Source of the DNA: Rhynchopus sp. YZ270_cl-10
Taxonomy: Eukaryota > Euglenozoa > Diplonemea > Diplonemida > Diplonemidae
DNA: 64,000 nt
Direction of reading: 5' to 3'
NCBI GenBank assembly: GCA_964035575.1
Contig: OZ037925.1
Location: forward strand, 1,054,001 to 1,118,000
A program made the translations under genes and the position numbers. The notes below the pieces were generated by a model that ran no database searches, was not told the origin of the DNA, and saw only the letters and a list, made by a program, of their open reading frames with translations. Positions 21,029-30,795 of the stretch are shown here, piece by piece (positions within the stretch are counted from its first letter, which is position 1; each line of letters begins with the position of its first letter).

Positions 21029-23599
21029 ATGACAATTCGGTGGGGTTTGCATGATGTGACCGATATGTTGGTCATTTTATTTCTCTTTTTGCTTCAAGCG
21101 ACATCTGTACAGAGCTATGCCACGACCAACCCCGACGGGTTTTTGGTGTTTTTAACCACAAAGGGCGTGTCTATTGCCGAAGGAAACGGACAGGACATCC
21201 ATTACGGCGACGAAAACTTCCACCTCCCAGAGCAACGCCAGGGCTGCGCCGTCGACCACAACGACCAGATCCTTTTCTTCACCTCCCCCGACGAGGACAT
21301 GACGCCCCTAGGCATCCGCTGGAACTTATGGAAATTTATTTTTGTCGCGGATCCGAACACACCCATCAAACCCGAGAAGGTTGCGTCCATAAAGACTTCG
21401 AAGCAAGACATCCGCGGGGTCGCTGTCGACTCTCACGGCCACAACGTCTACGTTAGCTTCGAACAGGCAGGGTCCAGCCCCGCCATGCGCATCCTCAAAC
21501 TCGAGGATTACGACGTCCTTGGCCGAACCATCTCCCGCCAAGACGCGCAATTCACCGACGGTCTCGACATCACACCCGGAGAAGGCGGCCAATTAGTGAT
21601 AATCCTACACTCCATCTATGTCATCTACCGGGACTCTGCTGGGGCCGTTGTAGTCTCCGAAGCTTCCATGGATAATCCTGCTGGCGGGTGGAAAACGGTT
21701 TTGTCCATTTCCGGGGTGATTCCTGCAGGGGAGATGATTGGGGACATGGTCGGATCGGACCACGACGAAAAACTATACATTTCAACAAATTCGGGAACAT
21801 GGTTAGGGAAAATGTACATTGTGGATCTCCAAACCGGCGCGCCTGCGGTAGTATTAGAAGATAGAGTGCAGGAGTTTGGAACCCTCAGTCGGCCGGCGAT
21901 AACGATGCTTGGCAAATCAAAGCCGAATGAATACGCAACCATCGACCCCGTAAAAAGCTACAGCCTCTGGGTCTGCGAATTCACCGGTGTTTGCGACAAA
22001 ACGAAACAACAGGTTCGTGCACCCCCTACCTACGGCCTCGGCCCGGTCTGTTTTTCTGAGGCAATCCGAGAGAAGACCCCGGCACCCCCGACACAAACCC
22101 CAACAGACGCTCCTGCGACACCAGAACCCAGCCTTATGGCGACCGTGGTCCCCACAACGGTCCCTGGGGAGACGTTAGCACCAGGAAACACACTGTCCCC
22201 CATCAGCACTGCACCCATCGAGGAGACTGTGGTGCCGTTCACTGCAGTGCCTGATGCGGTGTGTGGAACCTTTACTGTACGGGATCGCTGTGTCTCTGTA
22301 CGTGGCTGCGAATTCGTTTCTGACGCAATGAGTGAACAGCTTGGGGATACGGTGGACACAGATGACACAACAAATGCACATTACCGAGGAAAATGCGTCC
22401 CATGGGGGTCGCTCTGTCCAGGGAAGTCTGAGGCACATTGCGCAATCCTTTCCGCTTGCTTCTATGATGCTGCGAGCGGAACCTGCCTCGTCTCTTCTGA
22501 CTGTCCAAACCGTGAAGGGCAGACCAAATGCAATGAAGACGCGATGCAATGCAAATGGGACGTCGCAAACCACCGCTGCATCGAGAACGTTACACTGCCA
22601 GAACCCGAGGACGACAACACGATGATGCTTCTCTTCATCGCCCTCGGTGCGACAGCATGTGTCTATATCACGGCCTGCTGTCTGTTCTTCTTCTGTATTA
22701 AAAGGGTGGAGAAGGTTGCTGATGAATTTGATGGCAATAAAAAACGGAAAAAATGGTACCAAGAAGCCAGAGATGAGCAAGCAGAAGAACAACAGAGGGA
22801 GAAAGACGCCGAAATCGCTCTCGTAGAGTTTGACAAAAAGGCGCCGGAGGAGTCACCGAGGGTGAAGATGATCAATGCACACCTCCTCAAATTGAATGAA
22901 TTTGATTGTTCCGAGCCGAGGCTGAACCATGATGACATCTTCACCCCTCCGCCTGATGAGCCCGACACCGACAGCAACGGCTCTGACGTCCATCACGACG
23001 CCCCATTCCCCCCCAGCGCACTACACGACAACCAAAACCACCACCACAACCATGGCAACGACCTCGAAGACGGCCCTCTCGCACCTCCCGGCTTCGAACC
23101 CCTACCTGCCACAGAGAAGGAGATTGCATTGCTACAACAAATTCACCAAAAACGCAGCGACATCGACATCGCTGCAGCCAAAAGCATGAAATCCATCCCA
23201 AAATCCGAAGACAAATTGAAAGAGAACCTAATGGGGGACGAGGAGGGTTCGGTGCGTGGAGGAGGGCGCGGGGCTCCCGCCTCGAAGAGGGGGAGCAGGA
23301 GTTTTGGGAGGAATGGCTCTCAGTCTCCCGCAAGCACCAATGGGAGCAGGAGGGTCACGGGGACGGGGCGGAGCTTCGGGGCCGACCCCGTGGCAGAGTG
23401 GTGTCAAGACGTTGTGTCGGCGGACCTACCAGACTCTGTCTCCAGCCAAGGTGCCTTCAGCGGTCATTCCAAGCGTGGACGTGAGTCACCTATGTCGCCT
23501 GCATTCTCCGCTATCTCCAGCACCAGGCATCAATCCTCTAAATTGTGTTCAGATCTATCTAAAGACGGATTAGCCTCAAGCGCACATTTCAACGTTTGA
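21029..23599 (+). CDS. Type I membrane protein with propeller-like ectodomain
   Basis: 856 residues from ATG 21029 (a methionine 12 codons on, MLVILFLFLLQ, may be the true start, giving a cleaner signal peptide). The ectodomain (~35-340) has repeated beta units (GVAVDSHGHNVYVSFE, LYISTNSGTWLGKMYIVDL) like NHL/SMP-30 propellers; then a Thr/Pro-rich mucin-like stalk (~350-410); then a cysteine-rich module (~412-525, about 14 Cys). One transmembrane helix at ~532-556 (LLFIALGATACVYITACCLFF) precedes a ~300-residue cytoplasmic tail rich in Lys/Glu, His/Asn and Ser/Gly. Adhesion or receptor role is inferred from topology only. A T/C-rich tract directly precedes the start. Confidence 0.8.
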   Translation: MTIRWGLHDVTDMLVILFLFLLQATSVQSYATTNPDGFLVFLTTKGVSIAEGNGQDIHYGDENFHLPEQRQGCAVDHNDQILFFTSPDEDMTPLGIRWNLWKFIFVADPNTPIKPEKVASIKTSKQDIRGVAVDSHGHNVYVSFEQAGSSPAMRILKLEDYDVLGRTISRQDAQFTDGLDITPGEGGQLVIILHSIYVIYRDSAGAVVVSEASMDNPAGGWKTVLSISGVIPAGEMIGDMVGSDHDEKLYISTNSGTWLGKMYIVDLQTGAPAVVLEDRVQEFGTLSRPAITMLGKSKPNEYATIDPVKSYSLWVCEFTGVCDKTKQQVRAPPTYGLGPVCFSEAIREKTPAPPTQTPTDAPATPEPSLMATVVPTTVPGETLAPGNTLSPISTAPIEETVVPFTAVPDAVCGTFTVRDRCVSVRGCEFVSDAMSEQLGDTVDTDDTTNAHYRGKCVPWGSLCPGKSEAHCAILSACFYDAASGTCLVSSDCPNREGQTKCNEDAMQCKWDVANHRCIENVTLPEPEDDNTMMLLFIALGATACVYITACCLFFFCIKRVEKVADEFDGNKKRKKWYQEARDEQAEEQQREKDAEIALVEFDKKAPEESPRVKMINAHLLKLNEFDCSEPRLNHDDIFTPPPDEPDTDSNGSDVHHDAPFPPSALHDNQNHHHNHGNDLEDGPLAPPGFEPLPATEKEIALLQQIHQKRSDIDIAAAKSMKSIPKSEDKLKENLMGDEEGSVRGGGRGAPASKRGSRSFGRNGSQSPASTNGSRRVTGTGRSFGADPVAEWCQDVVSADLPDSVSSQGAFSGHSKRGRESPMSPAFSAISSTRHQSSKLCSDLSKDGLASSAHFNV

Positions 23600-23611
23600 A
23601 AAATGCTAGAA

Positions 23612-23741
23612 TTGGTGCTCCTGAAATAAAAAATACCAAGTACGCAACAACTACGCAATATAGGGTATTCCTGTATTATTTTTTTTTTCCGTGCACAAAG
23701 TGCGCAACAAGTACGCAAAATGGGGTTTTCAGGAGCACCAA
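23612..23741. repeat. Inverted-repeat element in the 3' flank
   Basis: TTGGTGCTCCTGAAA and its exact complement TTTCAGGAGCACCAA bound ~130 bp with internal ACGCAACAA/TACGCAA repeats. A related half copy (GTACGCAATATGGGGT ... GGGAGCACCAAT) lies at 26725-26756. It starts 13 bases after the preceding stop codon, so it may lie in the mRNA. Confidence 0.55.
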
Positions 23742-24204
23742 GAATGCTTCTTTTCAACTGAGTGGCGTGGGATTGAAAGAGGGGGAGAGAGAGAGAGAGG
23801 GTGCTGCTGCATCAATACTTACAGTTGCGATGGAATTAGAGGAGCGCCGGATTTTAAAGAATTTCCACAATTTTTTGGGGCATCGGTTTGTAAAAAATGA
23901 CAGCAAACTAATGGTTGTGGTATAGGTTGCTGAGGGGGAGGGGGGAGGTATAACGTTCGTTTTCATCAACATCGGGGTGGGGATGGGGGGGAAAGGGGTT
24001 TTTTATTTTGGTATTGCTTGGGGTGGTTTTCCGAAGGTTTTTCTTTCAAAGGGAGGAAAAAAGCCGAATTGTAACAAAGAGAATTTCAAAAAAAAAAAAA
24101 AAGACAAGATTTTGTGTGCCCGGAAGGTCCGCTAAATCTTATTCGCAAAGAAAGTGCTGAGGAAAAAACAACGTTTTAAACTAGAGGTACGTTCGTCTTA
24201 CAAG

Positions 24205-25079
24205 CAGTGGTCGCGCTAATTATGGGAAAAAATGGGGAAAAAATGGATTTCGGGTACGGAAAAACGTTCCTTGAAAAGGTTAGCTGGGGAGGCCCGGAAA
24301 CCCCGTTTTGTGGCATTTCCGGGCCAATCCCGGCTTGTGGTGGGGTATATACGGAAAAATGGACAAAATTTTAGTGACTTAAATTTTCGCAAAATATGAA
24401 CCCATACTCGTAAACAAGGGTCATTTTCAGGAAAATTCGGAAAATTCCGAGATTTGGAAGCAATTTTTCTCCTGAAAATCAGTGGGTTTTCAGCCCCAAA
24501 ACATACCGCGATTGGAATTTCCGGAATCCGTCCGCGCTGTGGTGGGGTCACTTTGCCGAAATGGCCAATTTTTTGGTTTTGGTCAAAATCCATGTGGGTA
24601 AAGAGGGCCAATGTAAATCCCACAACCAGATTTTCTCTCCCTGATCCTGACGTCTTGCAACATGAAAATGCGCGAAAACACCGGCATTTGCATTTCCGGA
24701 ATTCGTCCGTTCTGTGGTGGGGTCAATTTGCCGAAATGGACAAGTTCTTGGTTTTGGTCAAAACCCGTCAGTGTAAGGTAAAGGGGGCAAGTGTTTGCCT
24801 GTAGAAACTGGTAGGGAACAGGCAGCGCCGCAGGCGCACGGTACCCAACTTTTTTTTTTTTTTTTTCCTTTTCTTTTTTCTCCTCTTTCTTTTGACTTTC
24901 CGAGCCAATTGCGTTCCACGGCGGGGTCACATGTATATGCAAGTCCACTATGTGGTGGTCTTACTCAACAATATTAGAACTTCTGGTTTCTTAATGAAAT
25001 CCCCGTACTGCAAAAAAAACGTTCCTACCAAAACCCCCAAAAATCCCGGGATGAGGGATGGACTTTAGCGCGAGCTCTG
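24205..25079. mobile_element. Non-autonomous hAT transposon, copy B
   Basis: 875 bp, nearly identical to copy A with the same ends. Flanked by the 8-bp duplication CTTACAAG (24197-24204 and 25080-25087), different from copy A's. Two independent insertions therefore define the element ends exactly. Differences from copy A are mostly in homopolymer lengths. No transposase. Confidence 0.92.
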
Positions 25080-25386
25080 CTTACAAGGATTCGTTTTTTT
25101 TTTTTTTTTTTTGTATTTTTCAATTCAAAAAAGATGTAGTCGTAAAACGATCTGTTGTGTAGGAAGGGAAACGTCGTGAAGTGTGTGTTTTTCTTTCTCT
25201 CTCTCGTGCTTAATCTATCATTTCTGCCCTTCAACTGGGTGGTATTTTCTTGAAACAATGTTTCGTGTACGGCACGGAGGGGGGGTGCACACTCCTTCTG
25301 GTCAAAGTTATTTTATATTTTTTTTGCTTCCATTTTGTTTTGTTTCAGTTTTCAAAAAAGCCTGATTATTATTTGTGTACATCTAC

Positions 25387-25475
25387 TGTAGGCCGCAGGG
25401 TACTTTGTGCTTTCATCCGGATGGGCTGGCATCGTACAGTGGGTCCGTCAGAGGTGCCTGCATCAACAACTACAG
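25387..25475 (+). repeat. Dispersed ~90-bp block
   Basis: GTAGGCCGCAGGGTACTTTG ... CATCCGGATGG ... GCATC recurs at 53313-53405 with small insertions and deletions. Origin unknown. Confidence 0.6.
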
Positions 25476-25755
25476 TTTGTGTTATACACACTAACAAACC
25501 CAATGCGGTGGTTGCACTTATCAGCTTGACCCGCAGTGCTCTCAAGATCCTCCACGTAGGGGAGGATTTTCCTCAGGGCGACAGCTTCCAACCGGGAGAA
25601 TTTTTTTTTTTTTTTTGGGGTGTTTCATTTTGTTGCAAAAAATGAAGTCGTCCTCATTTCGAAAAAAAATTCTACTTTTTCGTGGAGGTATCTTGAGAGC
25701 CCTGTTTACCTGTCTTCCTCTTTTTTTCTTTCTCCTGTCGATCTGCAGAACAAAA

Positions 25756-25829
25756 CAGTGGAGATTGCACAACTGTGGCAACACAACCGAGGCAACTACA
25801 CTACTCCCAACAATTTATCAAAAAAAAAC
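25756..25829 (+). repeat. SINE-like repeat, copy 3
   Basis: CAGTGGAGATTGCACAACTG through CAACAATTTATC and a short A tail; one base longer than copy 2 at ACTCCCAAC. Confidence 0.65.
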
Positions 25830-26064
25830 TGAAAAAGGTCAGTGTTTCCCAATATCTTATCTTTCTTCGCTCTTTCTTGGGGATGATTTTGGCGCTTGTC
25901 AATAAACGATTAAAAACCATATTTCAACACACACCTGAATTTTACCTTGAATTTTGATGGAGTTTAGAGGAGTGTGTGTCTTTCATTAAACACCGCCAAC
26001 TCCGCCAAAATTTATGGCAACGTCAGGTTTTTCTGCACTGTGTGGTGCAGTACCGCCGAGCCCA

Positions 26065-26215
26065 CCTAGGCATACCTAGAAAGCGAATATCATATTCGGC
26101 CTATATTCGGATCCAAAAACCTTGGGCCATATTCGGCCAATATTCGGATCCGAATATCGTATTCGGATCCGAATATAGGGCGAATTATGATATTCGCTTT
26201 CTAGGTATGCCTAGG
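26065..26215. mobile_element. 151-bp MITE with perfect 29-bp inverted repeats
   Basis: Ends begin CCTAGGCATACCTAGAAAGC and are exact complements over at least 29 bases. The centre contains palindromic ATTCGGATCCGAAT units. Because the ends are themselves palindromic (CCTAGG, CTAG), the target duplication cannot be fixed: TA or CTAG are both possible. No coding. Confidence 0.75.
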
Positions 26216-27239
26216 CTAGTCCCAGGTAGGGTTGTGGCTCAACGTCGACGCTCTTTTTTTCCCTTCTTTTTTTGACGATTTTTTTCCTTCTTCTTCAAAC
26301 ATTTCAAACATTCAAAGACAAATCAACAAGAAAGCCACGCACAAAACCCGCACCAACTAACACAAAAAAAAAAAATATATAGTGGAGCACACTCTAGGGT
26401 GGCTACACTAATACAAGTAGAAAGCAAAAAACTTGCTCTTTTTTCTCCTTTTTTTTTTTTGTAGTCAATAAGGGCAACCCTCGCGATGCTGAGATACACT
26501 CCATACACTTCCCTCCATTATATACAAACCGTACCCCCTTTTCTGTGACATCTCTACCTCATTTTGACCCCTAGAGTTTACTGGTGTTTGGCCGGCAAAC
26601 TCAAAGGTCAAACCAGAAGACGTCACCTCTCCTCGGATAACGCTTCTCATAACGTATTTGGTACCCCCAGAAATCCAAAAAAAAAAAAAAAAAAAAACGA
26701 AGTACGCGACTACGCACAAAGAAGTACGCAATATGGGGTCGTATGGGAGCACCAATATTATGAACGTCACCCTCCTAAAAGTGCCCTCTTCCACTTCAAC
26801 AGAGGGCGGGTAAAGCCGCACAATGGCTTTTTTTTTGTGGGTCCGACTGTCTTGAAGTATAGTGTGTGCAACGCGTTTTTCGATTCTCTGATTTTTTTTC
26901 CCGTGGTCTGGCTTTCTTTTGGGGTTTGGGGGTATACCCTTTGAAGGACCCGAGAAAGACACTTTTTTTTTTTGAAATATTTTTTGGGATTGCCACACCA
27001 CCTCCCTATCTTTTGTATTATTATTCCTGAGCTATGATCACAACCGATGTATACTATTTAAAAAAAAAATTTGTTGGATTTCGTACCGGACAAAAAAAAA
27101 ATGTTTTGAGTACAAGATCCCTGCTATAGCAGGTGATTGCCGATCAACAAAAAAAAATTCCCAAAAAAAAAAATCCTTATTTTGAGTACGATCCCCACCC
27201 CCATGATAGGCCCCCTTCCCCCATCTGGTTTGCTTTTTC

Positions 27240-27399
27240 CACGGCGTACTAGTCAGGGGGACTACATAGTAGAACTACTAGTCGTAACAAACCAGTACTA
27301 AACTATGTGGTGTTACTGGTGTAACACTAGTAACGTAAAACACTATAGTCATTTGTACTAGGAGCATCTACTAGTAGTCCCCTTGAAGAGTCTGCCGTG
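27240..27399. mobile_element. 160-bp element with 26-bp imperfect inverted repeats
   Basis: Left CACGGCGTACTAGTCAGGGG and GACTAC; the right end inverted reads CACGGCAGACTCTTCAAGGG and GACTAC (21 of 26 match). The interior repeats ACTAGT words. No target duplication found. Confidence 0.5.
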
Positions 27400-27942
27400 T
27401 TCCCTTTATGAGGATCCTATGAAGTGACCATGTGGTACACCCCCTCCGCTGGAGAGATGCTAACTCCCCAGAGAGGACACTTCACGTCTCTTTTTTTATC
27501 CTCTTTTATTTTATTTTATTTTCCATTCTTGTTCTGTTCCGTTGCATCGTATATCTTCTCAAAAAAGGGGAAAAAAGCGAAACAAAAGGGTTCTTTTCCC
27601 CTTTCTTTTTCCCTTCTTCCCCTTCTTTCCCCATACTTCTCACCCCACCAAAGCCTTAACGTACACTCCCCCCTCCTCCCCCCCTTTTCCACCCCATTTT
27701 TTTTGATTCTTCTTCGCTGAAATCTCTCAATTCAATTCAATTCCTCAAGGTTGCCAGGTGTCTGAAAAGGGGGTGCTATGCAGTGCTATCTTGGGGGTCC
27801 GGATTTTTTTGAAGTACAGGGCTTTGTATTTCAACTCTACTTTTTTTTCTGGGGTCAGTTTCAACCCTCTTCTCAATCAACACTCCTTTTTTTACAGATG
27901 CAACACAACACACACCAGATCTGCTTCACATAGAAGAGAACA

Positions 27943-29154
27943 ATGGAGGTCAGCGCAGTATTCGCCACTTCCGGAGAACGCATCGTTCTCGAGGTCGGCG
28001 AAGGGGAGACCGTAAGCGAACTGAAGGTCCGGGTCGCAGGGCTATTTGGATTTAAAGCGGGCGACTCTCGGGTCGAGGTACAACGACGTTCCGGTGGCAC
28101 ACTATGCGACTTAGGGGACGACGACGCACCTGCAACAGAACTCTCTGCAGGGGATGAATTAGTAGTATCTCTGGACGGTCCGATCACATGCCCTTTGGAG
28201 TACTCTGGACACACTGAGTTTATTGAGTCTGTTTGTATTGCGCGAGACGGAACACAGGTGTTCTCCTGCAGCGATGACGGCACACTACGGTCCTGGGACA
28301 CTACAACCGGAGAATGCACTGCAACAATCCAACACCGCTGCTCCTCGCTCATCTCCTCTACCTGCGGGAACTTCATCTACGCAATGGACCCAGAGGGGAT
28401 CAATGTGTACAATGCCTCTCCCTTAGAAGGGCCAGAAGTGAAGCGGATTGGAAGCTCATATTTCGCAATGTGTGTCCCAGCGGTGTCGGGCGACTCCTTC
28501 TTCTGTGCATTGGATAAGACAGTGGAGGAGTGGGATTCGGTAACCTGGACGAAAAGGTGGACAGTGAGTTTGCAGAGCTACGTCAATGTGCTGGCAGCGT
28601 CACCCAATGGAGAGGAGGTGTATGTAGGGGGTCGGAAGGGGGTGCAGGTTGTGAAGGGTGGTGAAGTAGTGCGGAAGACAGCAGAGGTGGCTGTAGTGGA
28701 CATGGCAGTGTCTCCTTGCGGACGGTTTTTGTATTGTGTGTCGGGGAGGGATTCGTGTGCAGTGCGGTTGGACGCAGAAACGTTGGAGCATGACAACCTA
28801 TTCGATTCGTCGCTCATGGCCGATATGACGCCGAGGGCGTTTCATTTGACAGGGCTTGCGTTGTCTTCATGCGGTAGGTGGCTTTGGGTGCATGGGTTCT
28901 GTTTGATAGTGGTGGACACAACGACGATGCACTGTGCAGGGCGTGTCAAAGGGTTTTCCATGGTGACCTCGGCCTGGCGGGACTACTTCGTTGTGGATGA
29001 GGGCACGACGTTGCTGATGCGGCACAGAGACGCGGTGGAGCAGGTCTCATACGCAGCACCCCGCGATGCACGGCTCAACGCGGCGGAACGGAAGCGAGCC
29101 AAAAAGAAGAGGGATGGTGACAACCAAAAAAAGCGTTCCTGTTGTTGTTGTTAG
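27943..29154 (+). CDS. WD-propeller protein with ubiquitin-like N-terminus and CCCC tail
   Basis: 403 residues. Residues 1-85 look like a beta-grasp (ubiquitin-like) domain: IVLEVGEGETVSELKVRVAG then a GxxL-type strand and a final LVVSLDG. Residues ~88-365 contain WD40-like blades (HTEFIESVCIARDGTQVFSC, GTLRSWDTTTGECTA, YVNVLAASPNGEEVYVG, AVSPCGRFLYCV). The last residues are strongly basic (AERKRAKKKRDGDNQKKRS) and end CCCC, which suggests membrane attachment by palmitoylation or Rab-type prenylation (inference). A T-run and TTTACAG lie 46 bases before the ATG. A paralogue is at 30796; a degraded part copy is at 32050. Confidence 0.75.
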   Translation: MEVSAVFATSGERIVLEVGEGETVSELKVRVAGLFGFKAGDSRVEVQRRSGGTLCDLGDDDAPATELSAGDELVVSLDGPITCPLEYSGHTEFIESVCIARDGTQVFSCSDDGTLRSWDTTTGECTATIQHRCSSLISSTCGNFIYAMDPEGINVYNASPLEGPEVKRIGSSYFAMCVPAVSGDSFFCALDKTVEEWDSVTWTKRWTVSLQSYVNVLAASPNGEEVYVGGRKGVQVVKGGEVVRKTAEVAVVDMAVSPCGRFLYCVSGRDSCAVRLDAETLEHDNLFDSSLMADMTPRAFHLTGLALSSCGRWLWVHGFCLIVVDTTTMHCAGRVKGFSMVTSAWRDYFVVDEGTTLLMRHRDAVEQVSYAAPRDARLNAAERKRAKKKRDGDNQKKRSCCCC

Positions 29155-29203
29155 TGTGGTGCATGGAGGGGGGTTCTTTGAGGGGAAAAGGGGGAGGGGA
29201 GGG

Positions 29204-29348
29204 CACAGCAGAGAATAAAATAAGCCGGGTCCCCGGTCCCTGGGTCCAGGTCCTAGTCTCGGTCAAGGTCCAGGTCCAATTCCCGGTCCTGGTCCGGGTC
29301 CCAGTCCGGCTGAGAATAACCGGGTCCCGAGTCTTATTCTCTGTTGTG
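29204..29348. repeat. Inverted-repeat element of GGTCC units
   Basis: Ends CACAGCAGAGAATAA and, inverted, CACAACAGAGAATAA. The interior is quasi-tandem GGTCCNGG units. Both flanks read GGGGAGGG, which would fit an 8-bp target duplication, but the region is G-rich so this may be chance. Confidence 0.45.
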
Positions 29349-29579
29349 GGGGAGGGGAGTGGGTTGTTACATAGCGGGGTTTGTAGTTGAGGGGGGGGGG
29401 GGGGGGGGGGGGCAGCGCTTTTGGGGGAGGGGGTGTGTCAAAACGGAAACCCACCCTGTCTTTTTCTCTCTCCTAACCACCCCCCGGTTTTTCGCGCATA
29501 AGCAAAAGCCCAGTCTTTTTATAAGGGGAAAAGACATGGTGGTAGGTTTCCTAAAGTTCGAAGTGTGTGGTTGTGTGTT

Positions 29580-29814
29580 TAACTAAGAGGGGCAATTCTT
29601 GTAGAATATGGCCCCAAAGGTGTGTGTTTAAAGCATTTTTGTGGGGTAGTTTGTTCCTATAAACAGAACATTGTCGAAGTGAGTGTGCGTGTGTGTGTGT
29701 TTGATAACTAGTAGGGGTAATTCTTGCTCAGAATATGGCCCCAATGTGTGTGTGTGTGTGTGTGTGTGTGTTTGATAACTAATAAGGGGTAATTCTTGTA
29801 GAATATGGCCCCAA
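29580..29814. repeat. Three-copy satellite with TG microsatellites
   Basis: The unit GGGGTAATTCTTG ... GAATATGGCCCCAA occurs three times (~29588, 29712, 29784), separated by (TG)n tracts of varying length. Confidence 0.7.
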
Positions 29815-30102
29815 GAAGTGGGTGTGTGTGTAGACATGCATCAACAAACAGACTAGGGGGTCTAGGGGAGTGTCAGAACAAGACCCAGCCCAAAAATGAA
29901 GTGTTCGCTGGCCCCACACTCTGTTGGTGTTCCATTCCCTCTTGTCTTCAGCTAGCTTCTCCTCTAACCTTGGTTTTAAGCTTTTTCTGAAAATGTATTA
30001 TTACATCCCAATTTGTGTGTGCTTTTATTTTATTTTTATTTTTGCAACCCACGTTTCAATGATTTGAATGCGTTACTTTGCAAAAGTGCTTCAATTATAG
30101 GT

Positions 30103-30155
30103 AGCGCCCTGCGTCCGGTGTAAGGTGAGGCCTGTGCACGTTTAACTTCTCTTTT
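30103..30155 (+). repeat. Dispersed hairpin motif, family 1
   Basis: CCCTGCGTCCGGTGTAAGGT, then GAGGCCTGTGCACG and a C/T-rich tail. Confidence 0.45.
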
Positions 30156-30263
30156 ATTCTCCCAAAAGTAAGCGACTCAGGGATTGTGCTCTATTATTGT
30201 CTCTCCCCAGGGGTCAAAATGCCCGAATGGGAAATGAAAGCAAACCATAAAAAATACCTTCTT

Positions 30264-30349
30264 TGGTGTGGCTCATCCCAAAAATAAAGTGTAATTTCCG
30301 GTCTCTTATTATTTTGTGGTGTATCTTTGGGGGGTTTTGAGCCACACCA
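30264..30349. repeat. Inverted-repeat element, GGTGTGGC family
   Basis: TGGTGTGGCTCA and its exact complement bound 86 bp. Carried along in the local duplication at about 32293-32379. Confidence 0.45.
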
Positions 30350-30795
30350 TTCTTGAGTTCGACATTGATCTGCTTCGTCCAAACCGGTCTTTTTAAAAAC
30401 ACAGAACCCCCACCAATTCTGTTGTTGATGATAGTCTGGCCCTACCCGTCGTTGTAAAAAAAAAAAAAAAAATCTTCAAATAATTATTTCACATAAATAA
30501 TAGGTATTGCCTCAAGGGGAATCTATCTTACCTTCCACTCAAAAAAAAACCCCCGCTGCTCAATATTGTGCTTATTACCTTCTATTCAGTAGAATGGAAA
30601 GTTTTTGAAATATTTTTTTTTGTACAAATTCTTTTTCAGAGAACACAGCAGTACATACACTACGTAAAGTATTTAAAAAAAAGGATTTTTTTCCCCCTGA
30701 TGAGACAAGGCTTCAACCTGTCAAGCCCGGACTCGCTTCAACAACCTTCACCTCATCTCCCCCTAACAGAAGTGGAACAAGAAGAAGACTAAACA

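Larger units (their letters stand above)
23600..27942. other. 4.3-kb repeat-rich spacer
   Basis: Contains an inverted-repeat element (23612-23741), hAT copy B (24205-25079), a dispersed block (25387-25475), a SINE-like copy (25756-25829), a 151-bp MITE (26065-26215) and another inverted-repeat element (27240-27399). No gene recognised; open frames here are A/T-tract artefacts. It ends in a T-run and TTTACAG (AG 27896-27897) before the next gene. Confidence 0.6.
29155..30795. other. Spacer between WD paralogues
   Basis: Holds an inverted-repeat GGTCC-rich element (29204-29348), a ~23-base poly-G run (29390-29412), a TG microsatellite with a three-copy satellite (29580-29814), a family-1 hairpin (30103) and a GGTGTGGC inverted repeat (30264-30349). 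From 30233 on the DNA is duplicated at 32266-32778. Ends in CCCCCTAACAG (AG 30768-30769) before the next gene. Confidence 0.6.

Noticed and set aside
26281-27000. LTR or other virus-like remnant
   Set aside because: No terminal direct repeats, polymerase or integrase motifs seen; only inverted-repeat DNA elements and short dispersed repeats are supported.
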